DNA of 64,000 bases, taken from CAWKGC01 sp963849005. Lineage in GTDB: Bacteria > Pseudomonadota > Gammaproteobacteria > Burkholderiales > Usitatibacteraceae. Below are positions 37,396 to 45,347 of the stretch, piece after piece. The notes below the pieces were generated by a model, which ran no database searches, was not told the origin of the DNA, and saw only the letters and a program-made list of their open reading frames with translations. The stretch lies in NCBI GenBank assembly GCA_963849005.1, contig CAWKGC010000021.1, positions 186,001 to 250,000 on the forward strand. Reading direction: 5' to 3'. Position 1 is the stretch's first letter; every line of letters starts with the position of its first letter. The position numbers were made by a program, and so were the translations under genes.

Positions 37396-37881
37396 TCAGT
37401 TGCAGCAACCGGACTTCGTCCGGGATTGTTCGGTCGCGGCGGGCCCGCAGCATGCGGACGAAGCGGCCGGCGTGCAGCACACGGCAGCGGCGGCGGGCTC
37501 GGCGTCGTCGCCGAACGTGGGCACGCTGCCCAGCGTGTGGAAGGTCTCCCACGCCACGCCCTGCGGATCGGTGACCCAGTACTTGTCGCTCTTCGCGTAG
37601 CAGCACGAGGCATTCGCCTGGTCGAGCACCGCGACATCGGCGCTCGCGGCGTCGGCGCGCAGGCCCTTCAATTCCTCATCGCTGTCGACCTGCAGGCCGA
37701 GGTGGTTCACGCCGGGCGCGTTGCCGCGCTGGGAAATCGCGAAGTTGATGCGCGGGTCCTCGAGCATCCACTTGGCGTAGTCGGGCTTCACCACCGTGGG
37801 CGGCGCCCCGAACATGCCGGAGTAGAAGCGGATGTTCTTGTCGAGGTCGGCGACGGAGACATGGACGTGGAAGCGTTTCAT
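37396..37881 (-). CDS. arsI: ArsI/CadI-family glyoxalase-fold dioxygenase, probable C-As lyase
   Basis: A 161-residue VOC-fold protein. ArsI enzymes use Fe(II) to cleave the carbon-arsenic bond of trivalent methyl- or aryl-arsenicals. Visible marks are the vicinal Cys pair in ASCCYAKSDKYWV (Cys93-94), the usual arsenical-binding pair, His60 in GVNHLGLQV and Glu112 in GVAWETFHTLG as metal ligands. The C-terminal 35 residues hold three more Cys-Cys pairs (AVCCTPA, SACCGPA, SGCCN), so eight cysteines in all. The ATG at 37881 overlaps the arsR stop (ATGA); an upstream ATG at 37887 is less likely. Cadmium-responsive CadI-type function is the alternative. Confidence 0.82.
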   Translation of the reverse strand: MKRFHVHVSVADLDKNIRFYSGMFGAPPTVVKPDYAKWMLEDPRINFAISQRGNAPGVNHLGLQVDSDEELKGLRADAASADVAVLDQANASCCYAKSDKYWVTDPQGVAWETFHTLGSVPTFGDDAEPAAAAVCCTPAASSACCGPAATEQSRTKSGCCN

Positions 37882-38237
37882 GCGCATTTCCTTTCAGAGG
37901 GAGGGCAGCAAGTGCCCAAGGCAGTTTCGACCACACTGAAGCACTCCTGCGGCATGCCCTTGCAGCAGTGCTCGGTGAGATAGGCGAGAAGGGCCGACAT
38001 CCGCGTGAAGTCGGCCGTGTAATAGATGAAGCGCCCGTCCTGGCGCGCGCGCACGAGGCCCGCGGCCGAGAGCGCCTTCAGGTGGAAGGACAGGGTCGAG
38101 GCGGGGCAGGCGACCGCGTCGGCGAGCGCTCCTGCGGCCAAGCCCTGTGGGCCGGCCTGAACGAGGGCGCGAAAGGTCGCGAGCCGGGTTTCCTGGGCAA
38201 GCGCCTCGAGGGCGGCAACGGCTTTCTTTATTTCCAT
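37878..38237 (-). CDS. arsR: ArsR-family metalloregulatory repressor
   Basis: A 119-residue winged-helix repressor: EALAQETRLATFRALVQAG, then ACPASTLSFHLKALSAAGLV as the recognition helix and RQDGRFIYYTADFTRM as the wing. Arsenite would be sensed by C-terminal cysteines: Cys91-Cys92 and Cys99 in EHCCKGMPQECF, an arrangement like the Acidithiobacillus-type ArsR rather than the E. coli CVC helix-3 site. More Cys follow at TCCPPSERKC. First gene of the ars operon. A palindrome overlies its start codon, pointing to autoregulation. Confidence 0.92.
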   Translation of the reverse strand: MEIKKAVAALEALAQETRLATFRALVQAGPQGLAAGALADAVACPASTLSFHLKALSAAGLVRARQDGRFIYYTADFTRMSALLAYLTEHCCKGMPQECFSVVETALGTCCPPSERKCA

Positions 38238-38256
38238 GATTCTAGAATAATGGAAA
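38231..38256. promoter_or_regulatory. ArsR operator palindrome over the arsR start
   Basis: Twenty-six bases form an almost perfect palindrome centred on ATTCTAGAAT (38239-38248), with outer arms TTTCCAT and ATGGAAA; one base pair fails to match. The arsR ATG lies inside it. Repressor bound here would block both initiation of transcription and access to the start region. Confidence 0.7.
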
Positions 38257-38315
38257 CAACGAGCGGGAAGTCAAGTGATCCGGGGCGGGAAAAGAGGAAG
38301 CCCGCTTCGCCCGGT

Positions 38316-38345
38316 TTGACCCCCAATGCTGCAACACGGTAAAAT
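38316..38345 (+). promoter_or_regulatory. Candidate promoter of tpiA-secG
   Basis: TTGACC (38316-38321) and TAAAAT (38340-38345) with an 18-base spacer, 23 bases before the tpiA ATG. Good -10, fair -35. Confidence 0.5.
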
Positions 38346-38367
38346 CGTCCGGTTTTGAGGCCTAGAG

Positions 38368-39117
38368 ATGCGCGTAAAGCACGTTGTCGGCAACTGGAAG
38401 CTGAATGGAAGCCTTGCCGCCAACCGGGCGCTGCTCGAGGCGGTCCTGGCGAGCCTTCCGGTCGGCGGCGGCAAGCGATTCGGAGTGTGCGTGCCGGCGC
38501 CGTACCTCGCGCAGGCGCAGCAGTTGCTCTCGGGATCGGCGCTGGAGTGGGGCGCGCAGGACGTGAGCCGCTTCGCCAAGGGCGCCTACACCGGGGAAGT
38601 CTCGGCGGCGATGGTGGCGGAATTCGGTTCCCGCCTTGCCCTCGTCGGCCACTCGGAACGCCGCACGGTCTTCGGCGATACGGATGCGATGGTGGCGGAG
38701 AAGTTTGCAATGTCCGCCGCCGCCGGGTTGGTGCCCATCCTCTGCGTCGGCGAATCGCTGGCCGAGCGCGAGGCGGGCGTGACGCAATCGGTGGTGGCGA
38801 GGCAGCTCGACGCCGTGCTGGACACTTCCGGGGTCGCCAGCCTCGGTCGCGCGGTGGTGGCGTACGAGCCGGTCTGGGCGATCGGCACGGGCCGCACGGC
38901 AAGCGCGCAACAGGCGCAGGAGGTGCATGCCTTCATCCGCGGTCGCATCGCGGCGAAGGACAGGGAAATCGCCGGTGCGCTGCCGATCCTTTATGGCGGC
39001 AGCGTGAAGGCAGGCAACGCGGCGGAATTGTTCGCGATGCCGGATGTGGACGGGGGCTTGATCGGCGGGGCGTCGCTCGTTGCCGGTGAGTTCATTGCAA
39101 TTTGCAGGGCGGCCTGA
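38368..39117 (+). CDS. tpiA: Triosephosphate isomerase
   Basis: TpiA interconverts dihydroxyacetone phosphate and glyceraldehyde-3-phosphate. The 249-residue barrel starts MRVKHVVGNWKLNGS (catalytic Lys and Asn), has LALVGHSERRTVFGDTD (electrophile His), VAYEPVWAIGTGRTAS (catalytic Glu) and the phosphate loop ILYGGSVKAGNAAELF. It is 250 residues, average for the family. It precedes secG by 34 bases, a conserved betaproteobacterial order before the nuo operon. Confidence 0.96.
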   Translation: MRVKHVVGNWKLNGSLAANRALLEAVLASLPVGGGKRFGVCVPAPYLAQAQQLLSGSALEWGAQDVSRFAKGAYTGEVSAAMVAEFGSRLALVGHSERRTVFGDTDAMVAEKFAMSAAAGLVPILCVGESLAEREAGVTQSVVARQLDAVLDTSGVASLGRAVVAYEPVWAIGTGRTASAQQAQEVHAFIRGRIAAKDREIAGALPILYGGSVKAGNAAELFAMPDVDGGLIGGASLVAGEFIAICRAA

Positions 39118-39151
39118 GCAGGCGCGCGCTGGAAAGAAAGAGGCTGGAAGC

Positions 39152-39523
39152 ATGTACACGATCGTCCTGGTGATTCACGTGATCGCGGCAGCCGCGATCA
39201 TCGGCCTGGTGCTGGTGCAGCACGGCAAGGGAGCCGACATGGGCGCGGCCTTCGGCAGCGGCTCGGCGGGAAGCCTGTTCGGCTCGGCGGGCGCCTCGAA
39301 CTTCCTTTCGCGCTCCACAGGCGTGCTTGCGGCGGTCTTCTTCGTGACCAGCCTCGGGCTCACCTATTACACGGTGCACAGCAAGAAAACGGGCGGCATC
39401 ATGGACCAGCTGAAGTCCGAAGCGGTGAAGGTCGAGACGAAATCGGAAGTACCCGCGGCACCGGCACCCTCAGCGCCGGCCCCCGCGGCACCGGAAGGCA
39501 AGTCCGGCGAAGTCCCGAAGTAA
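39152..39523 (+). CDS. secG: Protein-export membrane protein SecG
   Basis: Auxiliary subunit of the SecYEG translocon. The 123-residue protein has two helices (VLVIHVIAAAAIIGLVLVQH and VLAAVFFVTSLGLTYYTV) flanking the conserved loop HGKGADMGAAFGSGSAGSLFGSAG. The C-terminal 45 residues are Ala/Pro/Glu-rich, a low-complexity tail common in betaproteobacterial SecG. It is followed by tRNA-Leu. Confidence 0.92.
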   Translation: MYTIVLVIHVIAAAAIIGLVLVQHGKGADMGAAFGSGSAGSLFGSAGASNFLSRSTGVLAAVFFVTSLGLTYYTVHSKKTGGIMDQLKSEAVKVETKSEVPAAPAPSAPAPAAPEGKSGEVPK

Positions 39524-39549
39524 AGAGCAGTACCGCGCAGTCCAGCAAT

Positions 39550-39634
39550 GCCGTCGTGGTGAAATTGGTAGACACGCTGTCTTGAGGGGGCAGTGCCGAA
39601 AGGTGTGAGAGTTCGAGTCTCTCCGACGGCACCA
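39550..39634 (+). tRNA. tRNA-Leu (anticodon GAG)
   Basis: An 85-base class II tRNA with acceptor stem GCCGTCG pairing with CGACGGC, discriminator A and encoded CCA. The D-arm contains TGGTGAAATTGGTAGACAC, the anticodon loop reads CTTGAGG with GAG in the middle, and TTCGAGTCT gives the T-loop. A variable arm (TGCCGAAAGGTGT) confirms the Leu class. Its place between secG and nuoA is conserved in betaproteobacteria. Confidence 0.95.
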
Positions 39635-39690
39635 TCTTTTGCAGCAACCGGTCCCGCCTCCCGGCGGGAGCGGGCAAGCGGAGCGCAGGA

Positions 39691-40059
39691 ATGCTCGAGA
39701 ATTATTTCCCGGTCTTGCTGTTCGTGATCGTCGGCACCGCGGTTGGGGTCGGTTCGATGGTCGCGGGAAATGTCCTTCCGCGCCTCACCGGCTCGCACAA
39801 CCCCGACAGCGAGAAGCTCTCGCCCTACGAGTGCGGCTTCGAGGCCTTCGAGGACGCGCGCATGAAGTTCGACGTCCGCTACTACCTCGTGGCGATCCTC
39901 TTCATCCTCTTCGACCTCGAGATCGCGTTCCTCTTCCCCTGGGCGATCGTGCTCCAGGACCTCGGCTGGTTCGGCCTCATTGCAATGCTCGTCTTCCTCG
40001 GCATCCTCGTGGTCGGCTTCGTCTACGAGTGGAAGAAGGGCGCGCTCGATTGGGAGTGA
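39691..40059 (+). CDS. nuoA: NADH-quinone oxidoreductase subunit A
   Basis: Membrane subunit of complex I near the quinone site. The 122 residues hold three helices; conserved parts are the loop SEKLSPYECGFEAFEDARMKFDVRYYLVAILFILFDLEIAFLFPWA with its Cys and acidic residues. AGCGCAGGA gives the ribosome-binding site before ATG. First gene of the nuo operon, 56 bases after the tRNA. Confidence 0.96.
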   Translation: MLENYFPVLLFVIVGTAVGVGSMVAGNVLPRLTGSHNPDSEKLSPYECGFEAFEDARMKFDVRYYLVAILFILFDLEIAFLFPWAIVLQDLGWFGLIAMLVFLGILVVGFVYEWKKGALDWE

Positions 40060-40062
40060 ACC

Positions 40063-40545
40063 ATGGCTGAAGGCGGCGGCATCGCATCGCAGGGCTTCGT
40101 CACCACCACCATCGACTCGGTGCTGAACTGGTCGCGCACCGGTTCGCTCTGGCCGATGACCTTCGGGCTCGCCTGCTGCGCGGTCGAGATGATGCACGCG
40201 GGCGCGGCGAGATACGACCTCGACCGCTTCGGCATCGTTTTCCGTCCCAGCCCGCGCCAGTCCGACGTGATGATCGTCGCGGGGACGCTCTGCAACAAGA
40301 TGGCGCCGGCGCTGCGCAAGGTCTACGACCAGATGTCCGAGCCGCGCTGGGTGATCTCGATGGGCTCCTGCGCGAACGGCGGCGGCTACTACCACTATTC
40401 CTATTCCGTGGTGCGCGGCTGCGACCGCATCGTGCCGGTCGACATCTACGTGCCGGGCTGCCCGCCGACGGCGGAAGCGCTGATCTACGGCCTGATCCAG
40501 CTGCAGAACAAGATCAAGCGGACCAACACGATCTCGCGCGCCTGA
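40063..40545 (+). CDS. nuoB: NADH-quinone oxidoreductase subunit B
   Basis: NuoB carries FeS cluster N2, the last step before quinone. The 160-residue protein has the N2 ligands: TFGLACCAVEMM (two adjacent Cys), VISMGSCANGGGYYHYSYS and YVPGCPPTAEALIYG. Starts three bases after nuoA and is followed by nuoC with one base between. Confidence 0.97.
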   Translation: MAEGGGIASQGFVTTTIDSVLNWSRTGSLWPMTFGLACCAVEMMHAGAARYDLDRFGIVFRPSPRQSDVMIVAGTLCNKMAPALRKVYDQMSEPRWVISMGSCANGGGYYHYSYSVVRGCDRIVPVDIYVPGCPPTAEALIYGLIQLQNKIKRTNTISRA

Positions 40546-40546
40546 C

Positions 40547-41152
40547 ATGACGACCCGCATCGAGAAGTTGCAGGAGGTCATCGCCGCGGCGCTGGGCGGG
40601 CGCGCCGCCGGCTTCGTCGCCGACCGCGGCGAGCTCACCGTCGTGGTCAAGGCCGAAGACCTCGCTTCGGCGATGAAGACCTTGCGGGACGAGCCGGCGC
40701 TCGCGTTTTCCTTGCTGATCGACCTCCTCGGCATCGACTATTCGGGATTTGCCGACGGCGCCTACGAAGGCCCGCGCTTCGCCGTGATCTACAACCTGCT
40801 CTCGATCGAGCACAACCGCCGCGTGCGCGTGAAGGCGTTCTGCCCGAAGGACGAGCTGCCGGTGCTCGACTCCATGGTCAACACATGGACATGCGCCGAC
40901 TGGTTCGAGCGCGAGGCCTTCGACCTCTACGGCATCGTCTTCAGGGGCCACCCTGACCTGCGCCGCATCCTCACCGATTACGGCTTCGTCGGCCACCCGT
41001 TCCGCAAGGACTTCCCGATCTCCGGCCACGTCGAGATGCGCTACGACCCGGACCAGAAGCGCGTCGTCTACCAGCCGGTGTCGATCGAGCCTCGCGAAGT
41101 CGTGCCGCGCGTGATCCGCGAGGACCACTACGGCGACTCGGGAAAGCGCTGA
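40547..41152 (+). CDS. nuoC: NADH-quinone oxidoreductase subunit C
   Basis: Peripheral-arm subunit (30 kDa). The 201 residues include LLSIEHNRRVRVKAF, the signature DWFEREAFDLYGIVFRGHPDLRRILTDYGF, and the end HPFRKDFPISGHVEMRYD, IEPREVVPRVIRE. It is a separate gene and not fused to nuoD. The spacer to nuoD is 162 bases, unusually long for this operon, and holds a relic of the nuoD start. Confidence 0.96.
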   Translation: MTTRIEKLQEVIAAALGGRAAGFVADRGELTVVVKAEDLASAMKTLRDEPALAFSLLIDLLGIDYSGFADGAYEGPRFAVIYNLLSIEHNRRVRVKAFCPKDELPVLDSMVNTWTCADWFEREAFDLYGIVFRGHPDLRRILTDYGFVGHPFRKDFPISGHVEMRYDPDQKRVVYQPVSIEPREVVPRVIREDHYGDSGKR

Positions 41153-41155
41153 AGC

Positions 41156-41275
41156 ATGGCTGAGATCAGGAATTTCACCATGAACTTAGCTCCGGCCCGC
41201 TCGCGGCGCAGCCGCTCGGACCTGCCCGCAAGAAGCGCGGGCAGGTCAGCCTGCACTGAAATTATCGTGAAATGA
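41156..41275 (+). pseudogene. Relic copy of the nuoD 5' end, now a 39-codon frame
   Basis: The first eleven codons (MAEIRNFTMN, then L) match the true nuoD start at 41315 (MAEIRNFTMNF) with three base changes in 34, preceded by the same short spacing to nuoC expected of the original start. After that the frame is Arg/Ser-rich and ends at TGA 41273-41275. It looks like a partial duplication of the nuoD start with inserted DNA between copies. It could still be translated as a short leader. I see no family match for the downstream part. Confidence 0.65.
41219..41247. repeat. Perfect 11-bp stem hairpin in the nuoC-nuoD insert
   Basis: GACCTGCCCGC (41219-41229) pairs with GCGGGCAGGTC (41237-41247) around a seven-base loop AAGAAGC. 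There is no T run, so this is not a classic terminator. It lies between the two copies of the nuoD start. Confidence 0.8.
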
Positions 41276-41314
41276 CCGGCTGCAGTTCCGACAATCTCTC
41301 TGGAAGTATCCGCA

Positions 41315-42562
41315 ATGGCTGAGATCCGGAATTTCACGATGAATTTTGGCCCGCAGCATCCGGCTGCGCATGGTGCTTGGCTGCTGGAACTCGACGGCGA
41401 AGTCATCGAGCGCGCCGACCCGCACATCGGGCTGCTGCATCGCGGCACCGAGAAGCTCTGCGAGACGCGCACCTACCTGCAGTCGGTGCCGTACATGGAC
41501 CGCCTCGACTACGTGTCGATGATGGCCAACGAGCACGCCTACGTGATGGCGATCGAGAAGCTCGCCGGCATCGAGGTGCCGGTGCGCGCCCAGTACATCC
41601 GCGTGATGTTCGACGAGATCACGCGCATCCTCAACCACCTGCTGTGGCTGGGCGCGCACGCGCTCGACGTGGGCGCCATGACGGTCTTCCTCTACGCCTT
41701 CCGCGAGCGCGAGGACCTGATGGACATCTACGAGGCGGTCTCGGGGGCGCGCATGCATGCGGCCTATTACCGCCCGGGCGGCGTGTACCGCGACCTGCCC
41801 GCGAAGATGCCCAACTACGTGACCATGCCGGGCAAGAACGCCGCGCAGATGAAGGAGCTGAACGAGAACCGCCAGGGCTCGGTGCTCGACTTCATCGAGG
41901 ACTTCACGCGGCGCTTCCCCACCTACATCGACGAATACGAGACGCTCCTCACCGAGAACCGCATCTGGAAGCAGCGCACGGTCGGCATCGGCGTGGTCAC
42001 GCCGGAGCGCGCGCTGCAGCTCGGATTCACGGGCCCGATGCTGCGCGGCTCGGGCATCGCCTGGGACCTGCGGAAAAAGCAGCCCTACGAGGTCTACGAC
42101 CGCCTCGACTTCGACATCCCCATCGGCACCACGGGCGACTCCTACGACCGCTACCTCGTGCGCGTGCACGAGCTGCGCGAGTCGAACCGCCTCATCAAGC
42201 AGTGCATCGACTGGCTGCGCGCGAACCCGGGGCCGGTGATCATCGAGAACCACAAGGTGGCGCCGCCTTCGCGCGAGGAGATGAAGCTCAACATGGAAGA
42301 GCTCATCCACCACTTCAAGCTCTTCACCGAGGGCATGCACGTGCCGCCGGGCGAGGTGTACGCGGCGGTCGAGCACCCGAAGGGCGAGTTCGGCATCTTC
42401 CTCGCGTCCGACGGCGCCAACAAGCCGTGGCGGCTGAAGATCCGCGCGCCGGGCTTCCCGCACCTCGCGGCGCTGAACGAGATGGCGAAGGGCCACATGA
42501 TCGCGGACGTCGTCGCGATCATCGGCTCGATCGACATCGTTTTCGGGGAGATCGACCGGTGA
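41315..42562 (+). CDS. nuoD: NADH-quinone oxidoreductase subunit D
   Basis: The 49-kDa subunit shapes the quinone pocket with NuoB. The 415-residue protein starts MAEIRNFTMNFGPQHPAAHG, with the conserved GPQHPAAHG loop and later GLLHRGTEKL, RLDYVSMMANEHAY, RSSGIAWDL-like MLRGSGIAWDLRKKQPYEVYD and the C-terminal GSIDIVFGEIDR. The stop overlaps the next start as GTGA, so the cupin gene is translationally coupled to nuoD. Confidence 0.97.
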   Translation: MAEIRNFTMNFGPQHPAAHGAWLLELDGEVIERADPHIGLLHRGTEKLCETRTYLQSVPYMDRLDYVSMMANEHAYVMAIEKLAGIEVPVRAQYIRVMFDEITRILNHLLWLGAHALDVGAMTVFLYAFREREDLMDIYEAVSGARMHAAYYRPGGVYRDLPAKMPNYVTMPGKNAAQMKELNENRQGSVLDFIEDFTRRFPTYIDEYETLLTENRIWKQRTVGIGVVTPERALQLGFTGPMLRGSGIAWDLRKKQPYEVYDRLDFDIPIGTTGDSYDRYLVRVHELRESNRLIKQCIDWLRANPGPVIIENHKVAPPSREEMKLNMEELIHHFKLFTEGMHVPPGEVYAAVEHPKGEFGIFLASDGANKPWRLKIRAPGFPHLAALNEMAKGHMIADVVAIIGSIDIVFGEIDR

Positions 42563-43038
42563 GCGCGATCGCGTCGAAGGTGATCAACATCGACGAGCTC
42601 AAGCTCGAGCACTTCGAGAAGGGCGACAAGTTCGCCTGCGACGCGGCGCGCGTCGCGCCGCTGCTGGGCGGCAAGGACCTCGGCTATTCCTACGACGTCG
42701 TGCCGCCGGGCAAGCGCTCCTGCCCGTTCCACAGCCACCGCGCGGAAGAGGAGATGTTCTTCATCGTGAAAGGCGCCGGGCTGCTGCGCTACGGCAACGA
42801 GACGCGCAAGGTCCGCGCCGGCGACTTCATCTGCTGCCCGACCGGCGGCCCCGAGACCGCGCACCAGATCGTCAACGATTCCGACGCGCCGCTGGCCTAC
42901 ATCTCGGTGTCCACGATGATGCCCGCGGAAGTCTGCGAGTACCCCGACTCGAGGAAGATCGGCTCCTTCGGCGAGGGCGGCATGCGCCACATGACGCAGG
43001 CGGCCGACGGCGTCGACTACTGGAAGGACGAGGCATGA
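42559..43038 (+). CDS. Cupin-domain protein 1 within the nuo operon
   Basis: A 159-residue single-cupin protein. Motif 1 is PGKRSCPFHSHRAEEEMFFI (two His and Glu metal ligands), and motif 2 is GDFICCPTGGPETAHQIVN (third His). The end SVSTMMPAEVCEYPDSRKIG is shared with the neighbour. GTG start overlapping the nuoD TGA; its own TGA overlaps the next ATG. No link between this cupin family and complex I is known to me. Possible roles include a metal-dependent enzyme or sugar/ligand sensor; I do not assign one. Confidence 0.85.
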   Translation: MSAIASKVINIDELKLEHFEKGDKFACDAARVAPLLGGKDLGYSYDVVPPGKRSCPFHSHRAEEEMFFIVKGAGLLRYGNETRKVRAGDFICCPTGGPETAHQIVNDSDAPLAYISVSTMMPAEVCEYPDSRKIGSFGEGGMRHMTQAADGVDYWKDEA

Positions 43039-43534
43039 GTTCGCCCATCCTCAACTCGCCGATGCGATGTTCACGCGCGACCTGAAGCACGCGGACAAGT
43101 TCGAGGCGAAGATCGCGCCGATCGGCACGCACGTCGGCGCGAAGAAGCTCGGCTACAACCTGACTGCCGTGCCTCCCGGCAAGCGCGCCTTCCCCTTCCA
43201 CAACCACCACGCCAACGAGGAGATGTTCCTCATCCTCGCGGGCAGCGGCGTGCTGCGCTTCGGCGCGCAGGAGCTTCCCGTGCGCGAGGGCGACGTTATC
43301 GCCTGCCCGCCGGGAGGTCCCGAGGTGGCGCACCAGATCATCAACACGGGCCCGGTGGAGTTGCGCTACCTGGCTGTCAGCACGGCGATCGACACCGACG
43401 TCTGGCAGTATCCCGACTCGGGGAAGTTCGGCGCCATGGGCGGGCGCCAGCCGGGCTCGCCTCCCGCTGCCGCCACGTTCGCGGGAAAGTGGGTGCCGGA
43501 GGATTCGGCAGTGGACTACTGGCATGGGGAATGA
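43035..43534 (+). CDS. Cupin-domain protein 2, tandem paralogue (one frame break)
   Basis: Paralogue of the preceding protein: GAKKLGYNLTAVPPGKRAF, PFHNHHANEEMFLILAGSG (metal-binding motif 1), GDVIACPPGGPEVAHQIIN (motif 2) and STAIDTDVWQYPDSGKFG. About 155-165 residues. The main frame opens at ATG 43067, but the ATG at 43035, coupled to the upstream TGA, becomes the start if one C is missing near 43058 (giving MSSPILNLADAMFTRDLKHADKFE). The stop lies 11 bases inside nuoE. Tandem duplication of one ancestral cupin is likely. Confidence 0.82.
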
Positions 43535-44012
43535 CGTGACGCTCTCCGCCGAAGCGCTGAAGAAGATCGACCGCGAGGTCGCCAAGTATCCGGCCGACCA
43601 GAAGCAATCCGCCGTGATGGCCGCGCTCGCCATCGCGCAGGACGAGAAGGGGTGGCTCGCCAACGAGACCATGGACTTCGTCGCGCGCTACCTCGGCATG
43701 CCGCCGGTCGCGGTGTACGAGGTCGCCACCTTCTACAACATGTACAACCTGAAGCCCGCCGGCCGGCACAAGATCACGGTGTGCACCAACCTGCCGTGCG
43801 CGCTCTCCGGCGGCGTGGACGCGGCGGAACACCTGAAGTCGAGGCTCGGCGTGGGATTCAACGAGACCACGGCCGACGGCCGCTTCACGCTCAGGGAAGG
43901 CGAGTGCATGGGCGCCTGCGGGGATGCGCCGGTCTTGTTGGTGAACAACAAGCGCATGTGCAGCTTCATGTCGAACGACAAGCTCGACAAATTGGTCGAG
44001 GAGCTGAAGTGA
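43524..44012 (+). CDS. nuoE: NADH-quinone oxidoreductase subunit E
   Basis: NuoE (24 kDa) binds the N1a [2Fe-2S] cluster. The 162 residues have the thioredoxin-like ferredoxin pattern VCTNLPCALSGG, then REGECMGACGDAPVLLVNN (four Cys). The first helix bundle is ALKKIDREVAKYPADQKQSAVM. ATG 43524 overlaps cupin 2; a GTG at 43536 is an alternative. Confidence 0.95.
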   Translation: MGNDVTLSAEALKKIDREVAKYPADQKQSAVMAALAIAQDEKGWLANETMDFVARYLGMPPVAVYEVATFYNMYNLKPAGRHKITVCTNLPCALSGGVDAAEHLKSRLGVGFNETTADGRFTLREGECMGACGDAPVLLVNNKRMCSFMSNDKLDKLVEELK

Positions 44013-44048
44013 CGTGCCCTGCTCGACTACGGTCCCGACGCAGTCATC

Positions 44049-45347
<1,299 letters not shown>

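Noticed and set aside
41219..41247. Intrinsic terminator between nuoC and nuoD
   Set aside because: The stem is strong but no T run follows on either strand, and termination here would cut the complex I operon.
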